From positions 248,001 to 312,000 of the forward strand of contig JARLGW010000001.1 of the NCBI GenBank assembly GCA_031292565.1: 64,000 nucleotides of DNA, read 5' to 3'. Both the position numbers and the translations under genes were made by a program. The notes beneath the pieces are model-generated. The model had not been told where the DNA came from, searched no databases, and saw only the letters and a program-made list of their open reading frames with translations. Positions within the stretch are counted from its first letter, which is position 1. The number at the start of each line of letters is the position of its first letter. The DNA is from Paludibacteraceae bacterium (lineage in GTDB: Bacteria; Bacteroidota; Bacteroidia; Bacteroidales; Paludibacteraceae). This document shows positions 35,238 through 43,555 of the stretch, in pieces.

Positions 35238-36155
35238 TTAAACCTGTTTGTTTTGCCAAAGTTTAGTTGGATACACTCCTTTTTTTATCAATTCATTAAT
35301 TCGTATCACTACCAGCGTACGATCTTCGGCATAGGTAACACCAAACCATTTTGAAGGCGTATCCAATACCTTTACCGTTGCTTTATTGCTTTGAATCAAA
35401 TCATTTACTACCGTGGGAATATAAAATTCCGATTTTGGTTTAAGCGCATTCTCAGATAAGAAGGTCTTAAACATCGACAATGAATAATCAAAATAATCAG
35501 GAGTAAAACCCCACATATTCATTGATACATGCGTTCCTTCGGGTATTTCCTGTTGAACACCATGTGCATCCTTATAGAGAATAGAACCGCCGTGCTTTTC
35601 TATTTTTTCACATTCGATAATTGAAGATAGAAATCCATTTCCATCTGTAGAACAAACACCTCTATTTACCACCCCGCTTTCGGACAACGTGTTTTCTACA
35701 CGGTACCCTATCATACAATAATCGTTCTTTTTTCCTTCAACAGAATTCAGATAATCGGCCAAGACCTTGAATGACTCGGCACCATAAAAATCATCAGAAT
35801 TAATTACCGCAAACGGTTCTTTAATAACCTCCATGCCCATTAAAACGGCATGATTGGTACCCCAAGGCTTCTCTCTATTTGTATCGTAGCTATATCCTTC
35901 GGGAATATTTTCCACTTCCTGAAAAACAACTTCCACAGGTATCAAGCCTTCATACTTGCTAAGTACCTTTTCACAAAATTCTTTTTCAAAAACATGACGA
36001 ATAACAAATACTACTTTTCCAAATCCGGCACGAATGGCATCGTAAATAGAATAATCCATAATCGTCTCCCCATTCGGACCCAATCCGTCCAACTGCTTCA
36101 ACCCTCCATAACGGCTACCCATTCCTGCAGCTAATACAAATAACGTAGGTTTCAT
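35238..36155 (-). CDS. Sugar nucleotidyltransferase family protein
   Basis: 305 residues. The N-terminus LAAGMGSRYGGLKQLDGLGP is the nucleotidyltransferase signature (GxGxR-like, with a variant order), followed by INSDDFYGAESF, the metal-binding Asp pair region. The C-terminal half has no known extra domain. It likely forms an NDP-sugar from a sugar phosphate; the sugar is unknown. Operon with galE. A TAATTTTG sequence (minus strand, 36196-36189) may be its -7 element. Confidence 0.8.
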   Translation of the reverse strand: MKPTLFVLAAGMGSRYGGLKQLDGLGPNGETIMDYSIYDAIRAGFGKVVFVIRHVFEKEFCEKVLSKYEGLIPVEVVFQEVENIPEGYSYDTNREKPWGTNHAVLMGMEVIKEPFAVINSDDFYGAESFKVLADYLNSVEGKKNDYCMIGYRVENTLSESGVVNRGVCSTDGNGFLSSIIECEKIEKHGGSILYKDAHGVQQEIPEGTHVSMNMWGFTPDYFDYSLSMFKTFLSENALKPKSEFYIPTVVNDLIQSNKATVKVLDTPSKWFGVTYAEDRTLVVIRINELIKKGVYPTKLWQNKQV

Positions 36156-36352
36156 ATATTAATTGAATTCTTGTATTTTTAAAGTCCGCAAAATTACAAA
36201 AAACATTGGCTTTTTTTACATAAAGTAAAGCATTTTATCAACAACCGGACTTTTTAACAGGACATTTTGGCTTGTGAAATTTCAATATCTCCTACAATTC
36301 CGGCTTTTTATCATCAATTTTATCAAATGTTATATGCTTTTTTCTCATTCAA

Positions 36353-36384
36353 TTTGCGCTTTTATAAGAGTTTTACTATCTTTC
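36353..36384 (+). promoter_or_regulatory. Promoter of the phosphohexomutase gene
   Basis: TTTG (36353-36356), 20-bp spacer, TATCTTTC (36377-36384), one base off the -7 consensus. It lies inside the open frame upstream of ATG 36423 and supports that start. Confidence 0.5.
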
Positions 36385-36422
36385 GCATGCTTTATACTAT
36401 CACCTACTCAAAATATAATTAT

Positions 36423-38168
36423 ATGGAAAACAATGATTTATTAAAATCAGTTACCGAAAAAGCCCTTGTTTGGACAAACGAAAATTATGATTCGGAAACC
36501 CAAAAAGCTGTAAAACAACTGCTGGACAACCCTGATAAAAGCGATTTGATCGAAGCTTTCTACCGGGATTTGGAATTTGGAACCGGTGGTTTGCGTGGTA
36601 TTATGGGGGTTGGAAGCAACCGGATGAATAAATATACTGTAGGTGCAGCTACTCAAGGTCTGTCTAATTATTTAAAAAAACAATTTCCTTCCCTATCCCG
36701 AATTGCCGTGGTAATTGGCCACGACTGTCGGAACAACAGCCGTTTCTTTGCTGAAACATCTGCCGACATTTTTTCGGCCAACGGCATTAAAGTATATCTG
36801 TTTGACAGCCTACGCCCAACTCCTGAAGTTTCGTTCGCCATTCGCGAATTAGGTTGCCAAAGCGGTATTATCCTCACGGCCAGCCACAACCCGAAGGAAT
36901 ACAACGGCTACAAAGCATATTGGAACGATGGGGCTCAACTGGTACCGCCTCACGACGAAGACGTGATTAAAGAAGTAGAAAAAATAAAATCAGTAAGCGA
37001 TATTAAGTTTACCGGAAATCCCGCTTTAATCGAAATAATAGGAGAAGAAATTGATAAAAAGTTTATAGATCAAATCAAAACCCTGACCCTTTCGCCCGAC
37101 TCTATCAAGCGAAACAAGGATATGAAAATAGTATATACCCCGATTCATGGCACTGGTGTGAAGTTAATACCCCGTACGCTGAAAGAATTTGGGTTTGAAA
37201 ATATTATCGGGGTGCCCGAACAAAATATTGTCAGTGGCGATTTCCCCACCGTACACTCCCCGAACCCGGAAGAACCGGCAGCATTGGAAATGGCGGTAAA
37301 AAAAGCCATCGAAACCAATGCCGATTTAGTGTTGGCTTCCGACCCCGATGCTGATCGTGTAGGTGTTGCCGTGCGCAACGACCAAGGCGAGTTTATACTA
37401 CTCAATGGCAACCAAACAGCCATGATGCTTACCTATTATCTCGTGCGTCGCTGGAAGGAACTTGGCAAAATAAAAGGCAACGAGTACATGGTAAAAACCA
37501 TTGTAAGCACCGAACTGATGAAAACCATCCCAGAAAAGAATGGTATTAAATGCTTCGACGTTTACACCGGGTTCAAATGGATTGCAGCCACCATGCGTGA
37601 AAACGAAGGAAAGAAAACCTACATAGGTGGTGGTGAGGAAAGCTACGGGTACCTGCCCGAAGTGTTTGTACGTGATAAGGATGCCGTTTCTACCTGCACC
37701 ATGATAGCCGAAATGGCTGCTTGGGCTAAAAACAACGGATTGAGCCTATACCAATTGATGAAACAAATTTATGTAGAATACGGATTCTCGAAAGAAAAAG
37801 GTGTTTCACTGGTAAAAAAAGGAAAATCGGGAGCCGACGAAATTCAACAAATGATGAAAGACTATCATAGCAATCCGCCGAAAGAAATTGCAGGCTCACC
37901 TATCATTTTGGTGAAAGATTTTCTTACCCTTGTAGCGAAAGACAACACGGGCAAAGAAACCAAACTGGAAATGCCGGTTACATCAGATGTATTGCAATTC
38001 TTTACCGCCGACGGTAGTAAAATATCGGTACGCCCTTCCGGCACGGAACCCAAAATAAAGTACTATATTGAAGTACACGACACACTGAAATCAATCGGCG
38101 AATACGATAGTATCAACGTGACGGCAGATGCCAAAATAGCAGCTATAAGAGATTCATTAGGTATTTAA
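36423..38168 (+). CDS. Phosphoglucomutase/phosphomannomutase
   Basis: 581 residues. Interconverts hexose 1- and 6-phosphates. Catalytic phosphoserine loop is TASHNPKEYNGYK (Ser at about 160), metal-binding loop DPDADRVGVA (about 303-312), sugar-binding GGEESYG and phosphate-binding RPSGTEPKIKYY near the end. The type with an N-terminal GTGGLRGIMGVG motif is the larger form of the alpha-phosphohexomutase family (PgcA-like). The frame is open from TTG 36267, but ATG 36423 fits the promoter and the family start. Confidence 0.93.
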   Translation: MENNDLLKSVTEKALVWTNENYDSETQKAVKQLLDNPDKSDLIEAFYRDLEFGTGGLRGIMGVGSNRMNKYTVGAATQGLSNYLKKQFPSLSRIAVVIGHDCRNNSRFFAETSADIFSANGIKVYLFDSLRPTPEVSFAIRELGCQSGIILTASHNPKEYNGYKAYWNDGAQLVPPHDEDVIKEVEKIKSVSDIKFTGNPALIEIIGEEIDKKFIDQIKTLTLSPDSIKRNKDMKIVYTPIHGTGVKLIPRTLKEFGFENIIGVPEQNIVSGDFPTVHSPNPEEPAALEMAVKKAIETNADLVLASDPDADRVGVAVRNDQGEFILLNGNQTAMMLTYYLVRRWKELGKIKGNEYMVKTIVSTELMKTIPEKNGIKCFDVYTGFKWIAATMRENEGKKTYIGGGEESYGYLPEVFVRDKDAVSTCTMIAEMAAWAKNNGLSLYQLMKQIYVEYGFSKEKGVSLVKKGKSGADEIQQMMKDYHSNPPKEIAGSPIILVKDFLTLVAKDNTGKETKLEMPVTSDVLQFFTADGSKISVRPSGTEPKIKYYIEVHDTLKSIGEYDSINVTADAKIAAIRDSLGI

Positions 38169-38195
38169 TAACAACACACACGCTTTTTCTACAAA

Positions 38196-38225
38196 CAAAA
38201 ACCTCGACCTAAGCCGAGGTTTTTG
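38196..38225. terminator. Bidirectional terminator
   Basis: Stem CAAAAACCTCG (38196-38206) with CGAGGTTTTTG (38215-38225), 8-nt loop. A-rich and T-rich sides serve both the mutase gene and the convergent oxidoreductase gene. Confidence 0.8.
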
Positions 38226-38229
38226 TTTA

Positions 38230-39165
38230 TCAATTATCGCAGATGTCTATTACAATTTTTCCTCTCGACCGCCCTGTCTGACTATACTCGTGTGCCTTTT
38301 TAATTTCGGATAAAGAGAACACCCTGTCAATAACCGGTTTTATTTTCCCCAAGTCAATCAAGAACCGTAGTTCCTTTAGCACCGGAGCATTAGGCGAAAT
38401 AAACACAAATGCGGCATTAACACCATATTTCTCTGCTATTTCTGGATTAGGATGCCCGGCTATGGAAACCAGGATACCCCCTTTTTTAAGCACCTTGTAC
38501 GATTTTTCCTGTATATCGCCACCCAAGGTATCAAGTACTACATCAACATCCGACACCACCTGCGCGAAATCAGTTGTTTTATAATCAATCACCTCATCGG
38601 CACCTAATGATTTCACAAGCTCCACGTTTGTAGTGGATGTAGTACCTATTACATAACAGTCCTTAGCCTTGGCCAATTGTACAGCCAAACTGCCTACCCC
38701 GCCGGATGCAGCATGAATCAACACCTTTTGCCCCGGTTTTATGTGTGCCGTGGTTATCAACGTTTCCCAGGCGGTAATGCCTGCCAACGGAATGGAAGCT
38801 GCCTGCAAATGGCTAATCGTAACGGGTTTCAAAGCCACTTCACTTGCCTTCACAGCTATATATTCGGCATAAGTACCATCATTCTCCAACGCTGGACGGC
38901 AATATACCGCGTCCCCAACCCGAAAAAGACTCACACTATGACCTATCTTTACTATTTCGCCTGAAAAATCCCATCCCAAGGTAAGTGGCAAATGATGCAG
39001 GTTCATATCCTTCAAGTATCCTTCTCTTACTTTCCAATCTATTGGATTGATGGAACTTGCATGAATTTTAACCAATACTTCATCGGAAGCGATGGCGGGT
39101 ATGGCAACATCCTCCACCTGGAGCACATCACTACCTCCATACGTGTGTATGCGTACTGCTTTCAT
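38230..39165 (-). CDS. NADP-dependent quinone oxidoreductase-like protein (MDR family)
   Basis: 311 residues. Medium-chain reductase without the catalytic zinc ligands of alcohol dehydrogenases. N-terminal MKAVRIHTYGGSDVLQVEDV, SSINPIDWKVREGYLK and GWDFSGEIVKIG, and the nucleotide motif HAASGGVGSLAVQLAKA (about 151-167). Ends RGKIVIDI as in zeta-crystallin/QOR relatives. Substrate unknown. Monocistronic. Confidence 0.85.
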   Translation of the reverse strand: MKAVRIHTYGGSDVLQVEDVAIPAIASDEVLVKIHASSINPIDWKVREGYLKDMNLHHLPLTLGWDFSGEIVKIGHSVSLFRVGDAVYCRPALENDGTYAEYIAVKASEVALKPVTISHLQAASIPLAGITAWETLITTAHIKPGQKVLIHAASGGVGSLAVQLAKAKDCYVIGTTSTTNVELVKSLGADEVIDYKTTDFAQVVSDVDVVLDTLGGDIQEKSYKVLKKGGILVSIAGHPNPEIAEKYGVNAAFVFISPNAPVLKELRFLIDLGKIKPVIDRVFSLSEIKKAHEYSQTGRSRGKIVIDICDN

Positions 39166-39259
39166 AGTGTTTGTATTTTTATATGTTGAGAATTTAAAGA
39201 TTATGATTTATAACACATTACATGATATTTATGTTTAATAATTTCAGCTTTTTTCCAAA

Positions 39260-40315
39260 CTATTTATGAGCCTCAACAAAGGCCGTAATCTTATCGCAAA
39301 AAAAGGCTTCGTCCTGCACAAAAATATTATGCCCGCTAACTGATGATACATATTCCTGTTTGTCGGTGGAACCGATGCGGTTATACAAATCGTCCGCCAA
39401 CGCCTTTGGGCATATAAAATCGTACTGACCCACCAATACAAGCGTAGGTACCGTAATTTGAGGCAATGAAGACGTGAATTGAGTAGTGGCCAGTTCTTTA
39501 TTCAAGTCGGAGGACGATGAATACAAGTAATTACATAAAATGGAACTTAGCGGCCAATTGTCTTTCAACGCGTTCGCTTTCAATATGCTCCACCAGTCCT
39601 CCTGATTCATTTGCGGTATATAGGTTTCGGAAGCGGAAGCATAAGACTCTAATTGATTCGATTCGTCGTAGGAAAAATTACCCGTGTGGAAAGCACAATA
39701 ATTAAGTATGACTGACCAGTCGTCGAAATGGTTACCCAAAGCCACCTGCTCCTCGCCCACCTTAAAAAGCATGTTCCGGGTAAGCGTATCATTCAGCGGG
39801 TAGTTGTGACTGCCGTCGGCAAAAATCCATCCGTTTATCATGGATTGATTCGTACCCGTGCACAAAAACGAAGTGGTGAGCAACCCGCCGAAACTATGCC
39901 CCATCAAAAACAGTTTTATATCGCTACCATAACGATATTTTACCACCTGAATCACTTTTTTTAAATCCTCGGTCATTACCGAAAGATGCAAATTGCCGGC
40001 ATTGTTGTTCCCTTGCGATGCCCCCGCGTTTCGCTGATCCCAGTATATCAAGGCATACTTGCTACCCAAATGCTCCTTGATGTAATCGGTATTATACCAG
40101 TAGCTACTGCTGCCAGGGCCGCCATGCACCATCAGTATGTAGGTTTTGCTTGCCGTGTTGCCCTGTACCAGTACCCGCATGCTGGCTCCAGCATTTTCCA
40201 CGTAAAAGGTATCGGACACGTTCGTGCCAACAGAAATTTGCTCCTCCTGGCAGGCTGATATCAGCAGCAGGAGGAAAAGGGCGAACCAATATATATGTTT
40301 GTGACTAACGTACAT
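39260..40315 (-). CDS. Lipoprotein alpha/beta hydrolase
   Basis: 351 residues. Lipoprotein signal peptide MYVSHKHIYWFALFLLLLIS followed by AC (cysteine about 22). The alpha/beta-hydrolase fold has the oxyanion region HGGPGSSSYWY, nucleophile elbow MGHSFGG (Ser), acid in LVGQYDFICP and His in SGHNIF, as in the proline iminopeptidase family. The reaction is unknown: peptidase or esterase. ATG overlaps the end of the upstream gene by 11 bp, so the pair is probably coupled. Confidence 0.8.
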   Translation of the reverse strand: MYVSHKHIYWFALFLLLLISACQEEQISVGTNVSDTFYVENAGASMRVLVQGNTASKTYILMVHGGPGSSSYWYNTDYIKEHLGSKYALIYWDQRNAGASQGNNNAGNLHLSVMTEDLKKVIQVVKYRYGSDIKLFLMGHSFGGLLTTSFLCTGTNQSMINGWIFADGSHNYPLNDTLTRNMLFKVGEEQVALGNHFDDWSVILNYCAFHTGNFSYDESNQLESYASASETYIPQMNQEDWWSILKANALKDNWPLSSILCNYLYSSSSDLNKELATTQFTSSLPQITVPTLVLVGQYDFICPKALADDLYNRIGSTDKQEYVSSVSGHNIFVQDEAFFCDKITAFVEAHK

Positions 40316-40967
40316 ATTTCGTGTGGATTACGTGACGTAACAAATACCGTGGCGTATAGATAAAACCCAGTTCAGCAGCAGGACGTAGGTAAAAGGTACT
40401 GTTGTAGGGAAACATACAAAGCATGTTTAACTTGCCGAAGAAGGCAAGCGGCAAATGCTTTTTTACCGAAAAATCGTAACCCCATCCGCCACCAAAGGAT
40501 GCCAGTGCATAGCTATAGCCTGCCAAACGGTGGATAGATACATTTCCGTAGTCGTCAACCTCGTAGGTGGTGGCACCTAAAAAGGTGCGGCTATAACCCA
40601 ATTCGGGCGAAACCTCGGTAAAGTAGCCGGAGGCATGGAGCTTCCGCCACGTGTAACCCAGCGTGAGGTATATATTATCATGAAAAGATGGATGGTGGTA
40701 CCAACCGAGGTTTATCGAAAGTAATTGCAAGCGGGCACAACGAATAATATCCGTGTCTTTTTGTAAAACAACTTTCTGCCTGATAGGATATTCCACCCCT
40801 GCTCGTGCTCCGGGATAGATAAGCGAACTGTTGTAGGCCAGTTTCAACTGGCAGGACACGGTATCATTATCCTTTGGGGGCATCAATTTATTGGCACTTC
40901 GACCATTAATTTCCCAAAAGGACATAAAAAAAGACACGAAAAAGATAAATACCTTTTTATAACTCAT
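40305..40967 (-). CDS. Exported protein, predicted beta-barrel
   Basis: 220 residues. Signal peptide (about 1-24, KKVFIFFVSFFMSFWEING), then alternating polar/aromatic strands, for example LLSINLGWYHHPSFHDNIYL, TLGYTWRKLHASGYFTE and YALASFGGGWGYDFSV, suggesting a small outer-membrane barrel or surface protein. I do not recognise a family. It is the first gene of the pair with the lipoprotein hydrolase, which overlaps its 3' end by 11 bp. Confidence 0.6.
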   Translation of the reverse strand: MSYKKVFIFFVSFFMSFWEINGRSANKLMPPKDNDTVSCQLKLAYNSSLIYPGARAGVEYPIRQKVVLQKDTDIIRCARLQLLSINLGWYHHPSFHDNIYLTLGYTWRKLHASGYFTEVSPELGYSRTFLGATTYEVDDYGNVSIHRLAGYSYALASFGGGWGYDFSVKKHLPLAFFGKLNMLCMFPYNSTFYLRPAAELGFIYTPRYLLRHVIHTKYVR

Positions 40968-41064
40968 TTACCACGACCGATTAAAAGCAGTATTGTGTAT
41001 GGTAAAAATACTCAACAAGAAACAGAAAAACAAGTGCTGAAATTCGGAATGCACGTTAAAATTA

Positions 41065-41163
41065 TCAAAACCGGAACCGAACCCGATACAACAAATACAG
41101 CACGGCTATAATCACCACGAGTACTACAAATAAAGCGGAATGTTTTTGTGGTGTTTTTTTCAT
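41065..41163 (-). CDS. Putative 32-residue single-helix membrane peptide
   Basis: ATG 41163 to TGA 41065 encodes a peptide starting MKKTPQKHSALFVV and ending YRVRFRF, with an uninterrupted hydrophobic helix (about 11-26) between basic ends. It lies 28 bp after prmA on the same strand, so it could be the last gene of that transcript. No good Shine-Dalgarno sequence, which is normal in this phylum. Such short basic-hydrophobic-basic peptides are common in Bacteroidota, but this one is not confirmed. Confidence 0.4.
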   Translation of the reverse strand: MKKTPQKHSALFVVLVVIIAVLYLLYRVRFRF

Positions 41164-41191
41164 AGTAATAAATTGAATGTCGTTAATTTAT

Positions 41192-42031
41192 TCACTCTTT
41201 TACCATATGTACGGCCACCCAATTATTTTTTTCGGTAAAGCCTTTAAAGGCTAATCCTAGTTCACGAGCTTTTGCTTCGATAACCGGAATATCCTGCTCG
41301 TAGAAACCGCTCATGTACAACTCACCACCAACGGACAGACAAGCCGCATAGGCCGCCATGTCCCGGAGCAGGATATTACGATTGATATTGGCAAAAACAA
41401 CATCAAAATGCAACCCAAGAAGCAGCTCCGCTCCACCTTGTTTTATTTCAATACCCTTATACCCGTTTAGCTTTATGTTGTCCAGCGAATTGCTATACGC
41501 CCATTCGTCAATATCGATTCCCAACACAGGTTTGGCTCCTTTCATGGTAGCCAGGATGGCCAACACCGCCGTACCACAACCCATATCCAACAGCGATTTA
41601 CCCTGTAAATCCAGCTTGAGCATTTCACCTATCATCAAGCTGGTGGTTTCATGATGCCCGGTGCCAAACGACATTTTGGGGTCGATTAAAATATCGTATC
41701 GAGCGTTGGGTACATCGGTGTGAAACGAACTGCGTATCACACAATCGGTACCAATCACGATGGGTTGAAAATAATGCTTTTCCCACACCTCATTCCAATC
41801 CTGCGTTTTCACGGGAGTTACCTGATAGCTTATGTTGGCTTCGTAAGGAAATTGCGCCAATAGCTTTTCCAGTGTATTTTCGTCAAACAAATTCTGTGGA
41901 CAAAAAGCTTGCATGCCTTTTTCAATATCCACAAAACTTTCAAAACCGATTTCACCCAATTCGGCGGCAAGCACATCTCTAATATAATTTTCTTTTGACT
42001 CTATCGCCAATTGCACTTCTATGTAATCCAT
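41192..42031 (-). CDS. prmA: Ribosomal protein L11 methyltransferase
   Basis: 279 residues. Trimethylates L11 lysines and the N-terminus using SAM. The N-terminal L11-recognition domain begins DYIEVQLAIESKE. The methyltransferase domain has KMSFGTGHHETTSLMI, LLDMGCGTAVLAI (motif I) and FDVVFANINRNIL (motif IV, the AN-x-N variant of PrmA). Length is typical. Upstream region shared with the divergent Gly-rich protein gene. Confidence 0.93.
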   Translation of the reverse strand: MDYIEVQLAIESKENYIRDVLAAELGEIGFESFVDIEKGMQAFCPQNLFDENTLEKLLAQFPYEANISYQVTPVKTQDWNEVWEKHYFQPIVIGTDCVIRSSFHTDVPNARYDILIDPKMSFGTGHHETTSLMIGEMLKLDLQGKSLLDMGCGTAVLAILATMKGAKPVLGIDIDEWAYSNSLDNIKLNGYKGIEIKQGGAELLLGLHFDVVFANINRNILLRDMAAYAACLSVGGELYMSGFYEQDIPVIEAKARELGLAFKGFTEKNNWVAVHMVKE

Positions 42032-42352
42032 CTTTATTTAAAATATATGTTTTTTAGGGTTTAACTTTCGTATTTTCTTATTTCATTCTAATACCTTAAA
42101 ATTCATAGCTATTTTTTTCTTATTCATCTAAATATCTGTCCCGTTCGTCTAGTTATTCTAATTATTTAACCATATTACAAAACAGTTTCCCTACGGATTT
42201 GTTATCTTTGTGTGCAAAGATAGATATCTTTATTCATGATGTATCAATTAAACCTTTTTCTTATTTTGTTATCTAAACAATACAATTGAGGCACAATATT
42301 TGATTCTTTCTTTTCAACGTTTATAAAAAACTTTAAGGAGGAAAATTTTACT
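42032..42352. promoter_or_regulatory. Divergent promoter region with face-to-face -7 boxes
   Basis: 321 bp between prmA (minus) and the Gly-rich protein gene (plus). A 20-bp perfect palindrome at 42203-42222 (TATCTTTG, TGTG, CAAAGATA) consists of two oppositely directed -7 consensus elements. Upstream -33 boxes are poor: a minus-strand TTG at 42247-42245 has a 22-bp spacer. The plus leader would be about 135 nt, ending with AAGGAGG (42335-42341). Confidence 0.45.
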
Positions 42353-43480
42353 ATGAAAACAACTAAATCCATCCTAGTCTTTATTACTCTGCTTATTCCA
42401 ACTATTGGTTTTGCACAGGACATTGGAGACGATATTTATTATACGCCAAGTAAAAGCAATAATGAATCGAGCTCCACAACGAGTAATAAAAGTAGTGTAA
42501 GCAGTACAAAGGCAAGCAATGTTGATGACCCAAACGACATTAAGACAACGATATCCGGCGACACCGTGTTTTATTCAAAAGCAAAACGGGATGCTTCGGG
42601 TAAAGTGACTTCTTATGAAGAAGGCTATTACATTGACAGTACGGCATCGGCTAATTCAAATGCTGCAAACGAAGATGAAAACTATCAATACTCCAATCGC
42701 TTGCAACGATTCCACAATACTACGGTTGTGGTAGAAGATCCTTATTACGACGATTATTACTACTATACCCCCGGCTACAGAGCTTGGGCTTATCCCGGTG
42801 TAGAAATTGGATATTCATACCCTTACGGAGGCTGGTCTTTATCATTAGGTCTTGGTTGGGGCTGGTGGGGTAACGATTGGTGGGGATACGACCCTTGGTA
42901 CGGAGGTTATCCTTATTACGGTTATGGTGGCTATTATAATCATCACCATTATTACGGCGGCGGTGGCGGATATTACGGAAATGGGACTCGTAGCGAAAAT
43001 GCCCGTCGGGATGTATATGGTTCGGGAAGAGGAGCCAGATCGAGCGGAGTTACATCAACATCGGCTACTACCACAAGATCATCCGTGAATAGAAGTGCTG
43101 CAGGTTCTTACCGAAGTGCTAATGTATCAAACGGAACCGTTTCAAATATAAGAAGAAACGCAGCCTCTTATCAAACAAGTGGCGGAACATCAAGAAGTAC
43201 AAACATTTCAAATTCAAACGGTTCAACAAGAAGTGGACGTAGCTATAACTCCAACGGTTCGTCAAGAAGCTATAGGAGTGCCGATAGCTACTCTAACGGA
43301 GGTGCCCGTTCGGAAAGATCGTCTTCCGGCAGCAATGAAGGAAGTTATAGAAGCACTACAACTGAAGGCAGCTCTAACGGCGGATCGCGTAGCAGCGGAA
43401 GTTATAGCGGAGGTGGAAGCTACAGTGGTGGAAGCTATGGCGGCGGAGGTGGATCACGCGGTGGTGGCGGACGAAGATAA
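42353..43480 (+). CDS. Exported Gly/Ser/Tyr/Arg-rich low-complexity protein
   Basis: 375 residues. Signal peptide (MKTTKSILVFITLLIPTIGFAQ). The central part (about 125-215) is Tyr/Gly/Trp-rich (YYDDYYYYTPGYR and WGWWGNDWWGYDPWYGGYPY). The rest to the end is Ser/Arg/Gly-rich (NGSSRSYRSADSYSNGG) and ends in a Gly-rich run. No enzymatic domain. It may be an extracellular matrix or cell-surface structural protein, possibly binding nucleic acid or polysaccharide through Arg-rich parts (inference). It has an unusually good Shine-Dalgarno sequence, AAGGAGG 11 bp before ATG. The next gene is a FadL-type porin (75-bp gap). Confidence 0.7.
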   Translation: MKTTKSILVFITLLIPTIGFAQDIGDDIYYTPSKSNNESSSTTSNKSSVSSTKASNVDDPNDIKTTISGDTVFYSKAKRDASGKVTSYEEGYYIDSTASANSNAANEDENYQYSNRLQRFHNTTVVVEDPYYDDYYYYTPGYRAWAYPGVEIGYSYPYGGWSLSLGLGWGWWGNDWWGYDPWYGGYPYYGYGGYYNHHHYYGGGGGYYGNGTRSENARRDVYGSGRGARSSGVTSTSATTTRSSVNRSAAGSYRSANVSNGTVSNIRRNAASYQTSGGTSRSTNISNSNGSTRSGRSYNSNGSSRSYRSADSYSNGGARSERSSSGSNEGSYRSTTTEGSSNGGSRSSGSYSGGGSYSGGSYGGGGGSRGGGGRR

Positions 43481-43555
43481 ACCCCACTCCCTGCTATTAT
43501 AAAACCTTTATAAAACCTTTACAAAACCTATTAAACACTAATAAACATCTAACGT

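Noticed and set aside
36267-36422. Upstream extension of the phosphohexomutase
   Set aside because: The extra 52 residues are hydrophobic-aromatic without family match and a promoter-like sequence lies inside; ATG 36423 is preferred.
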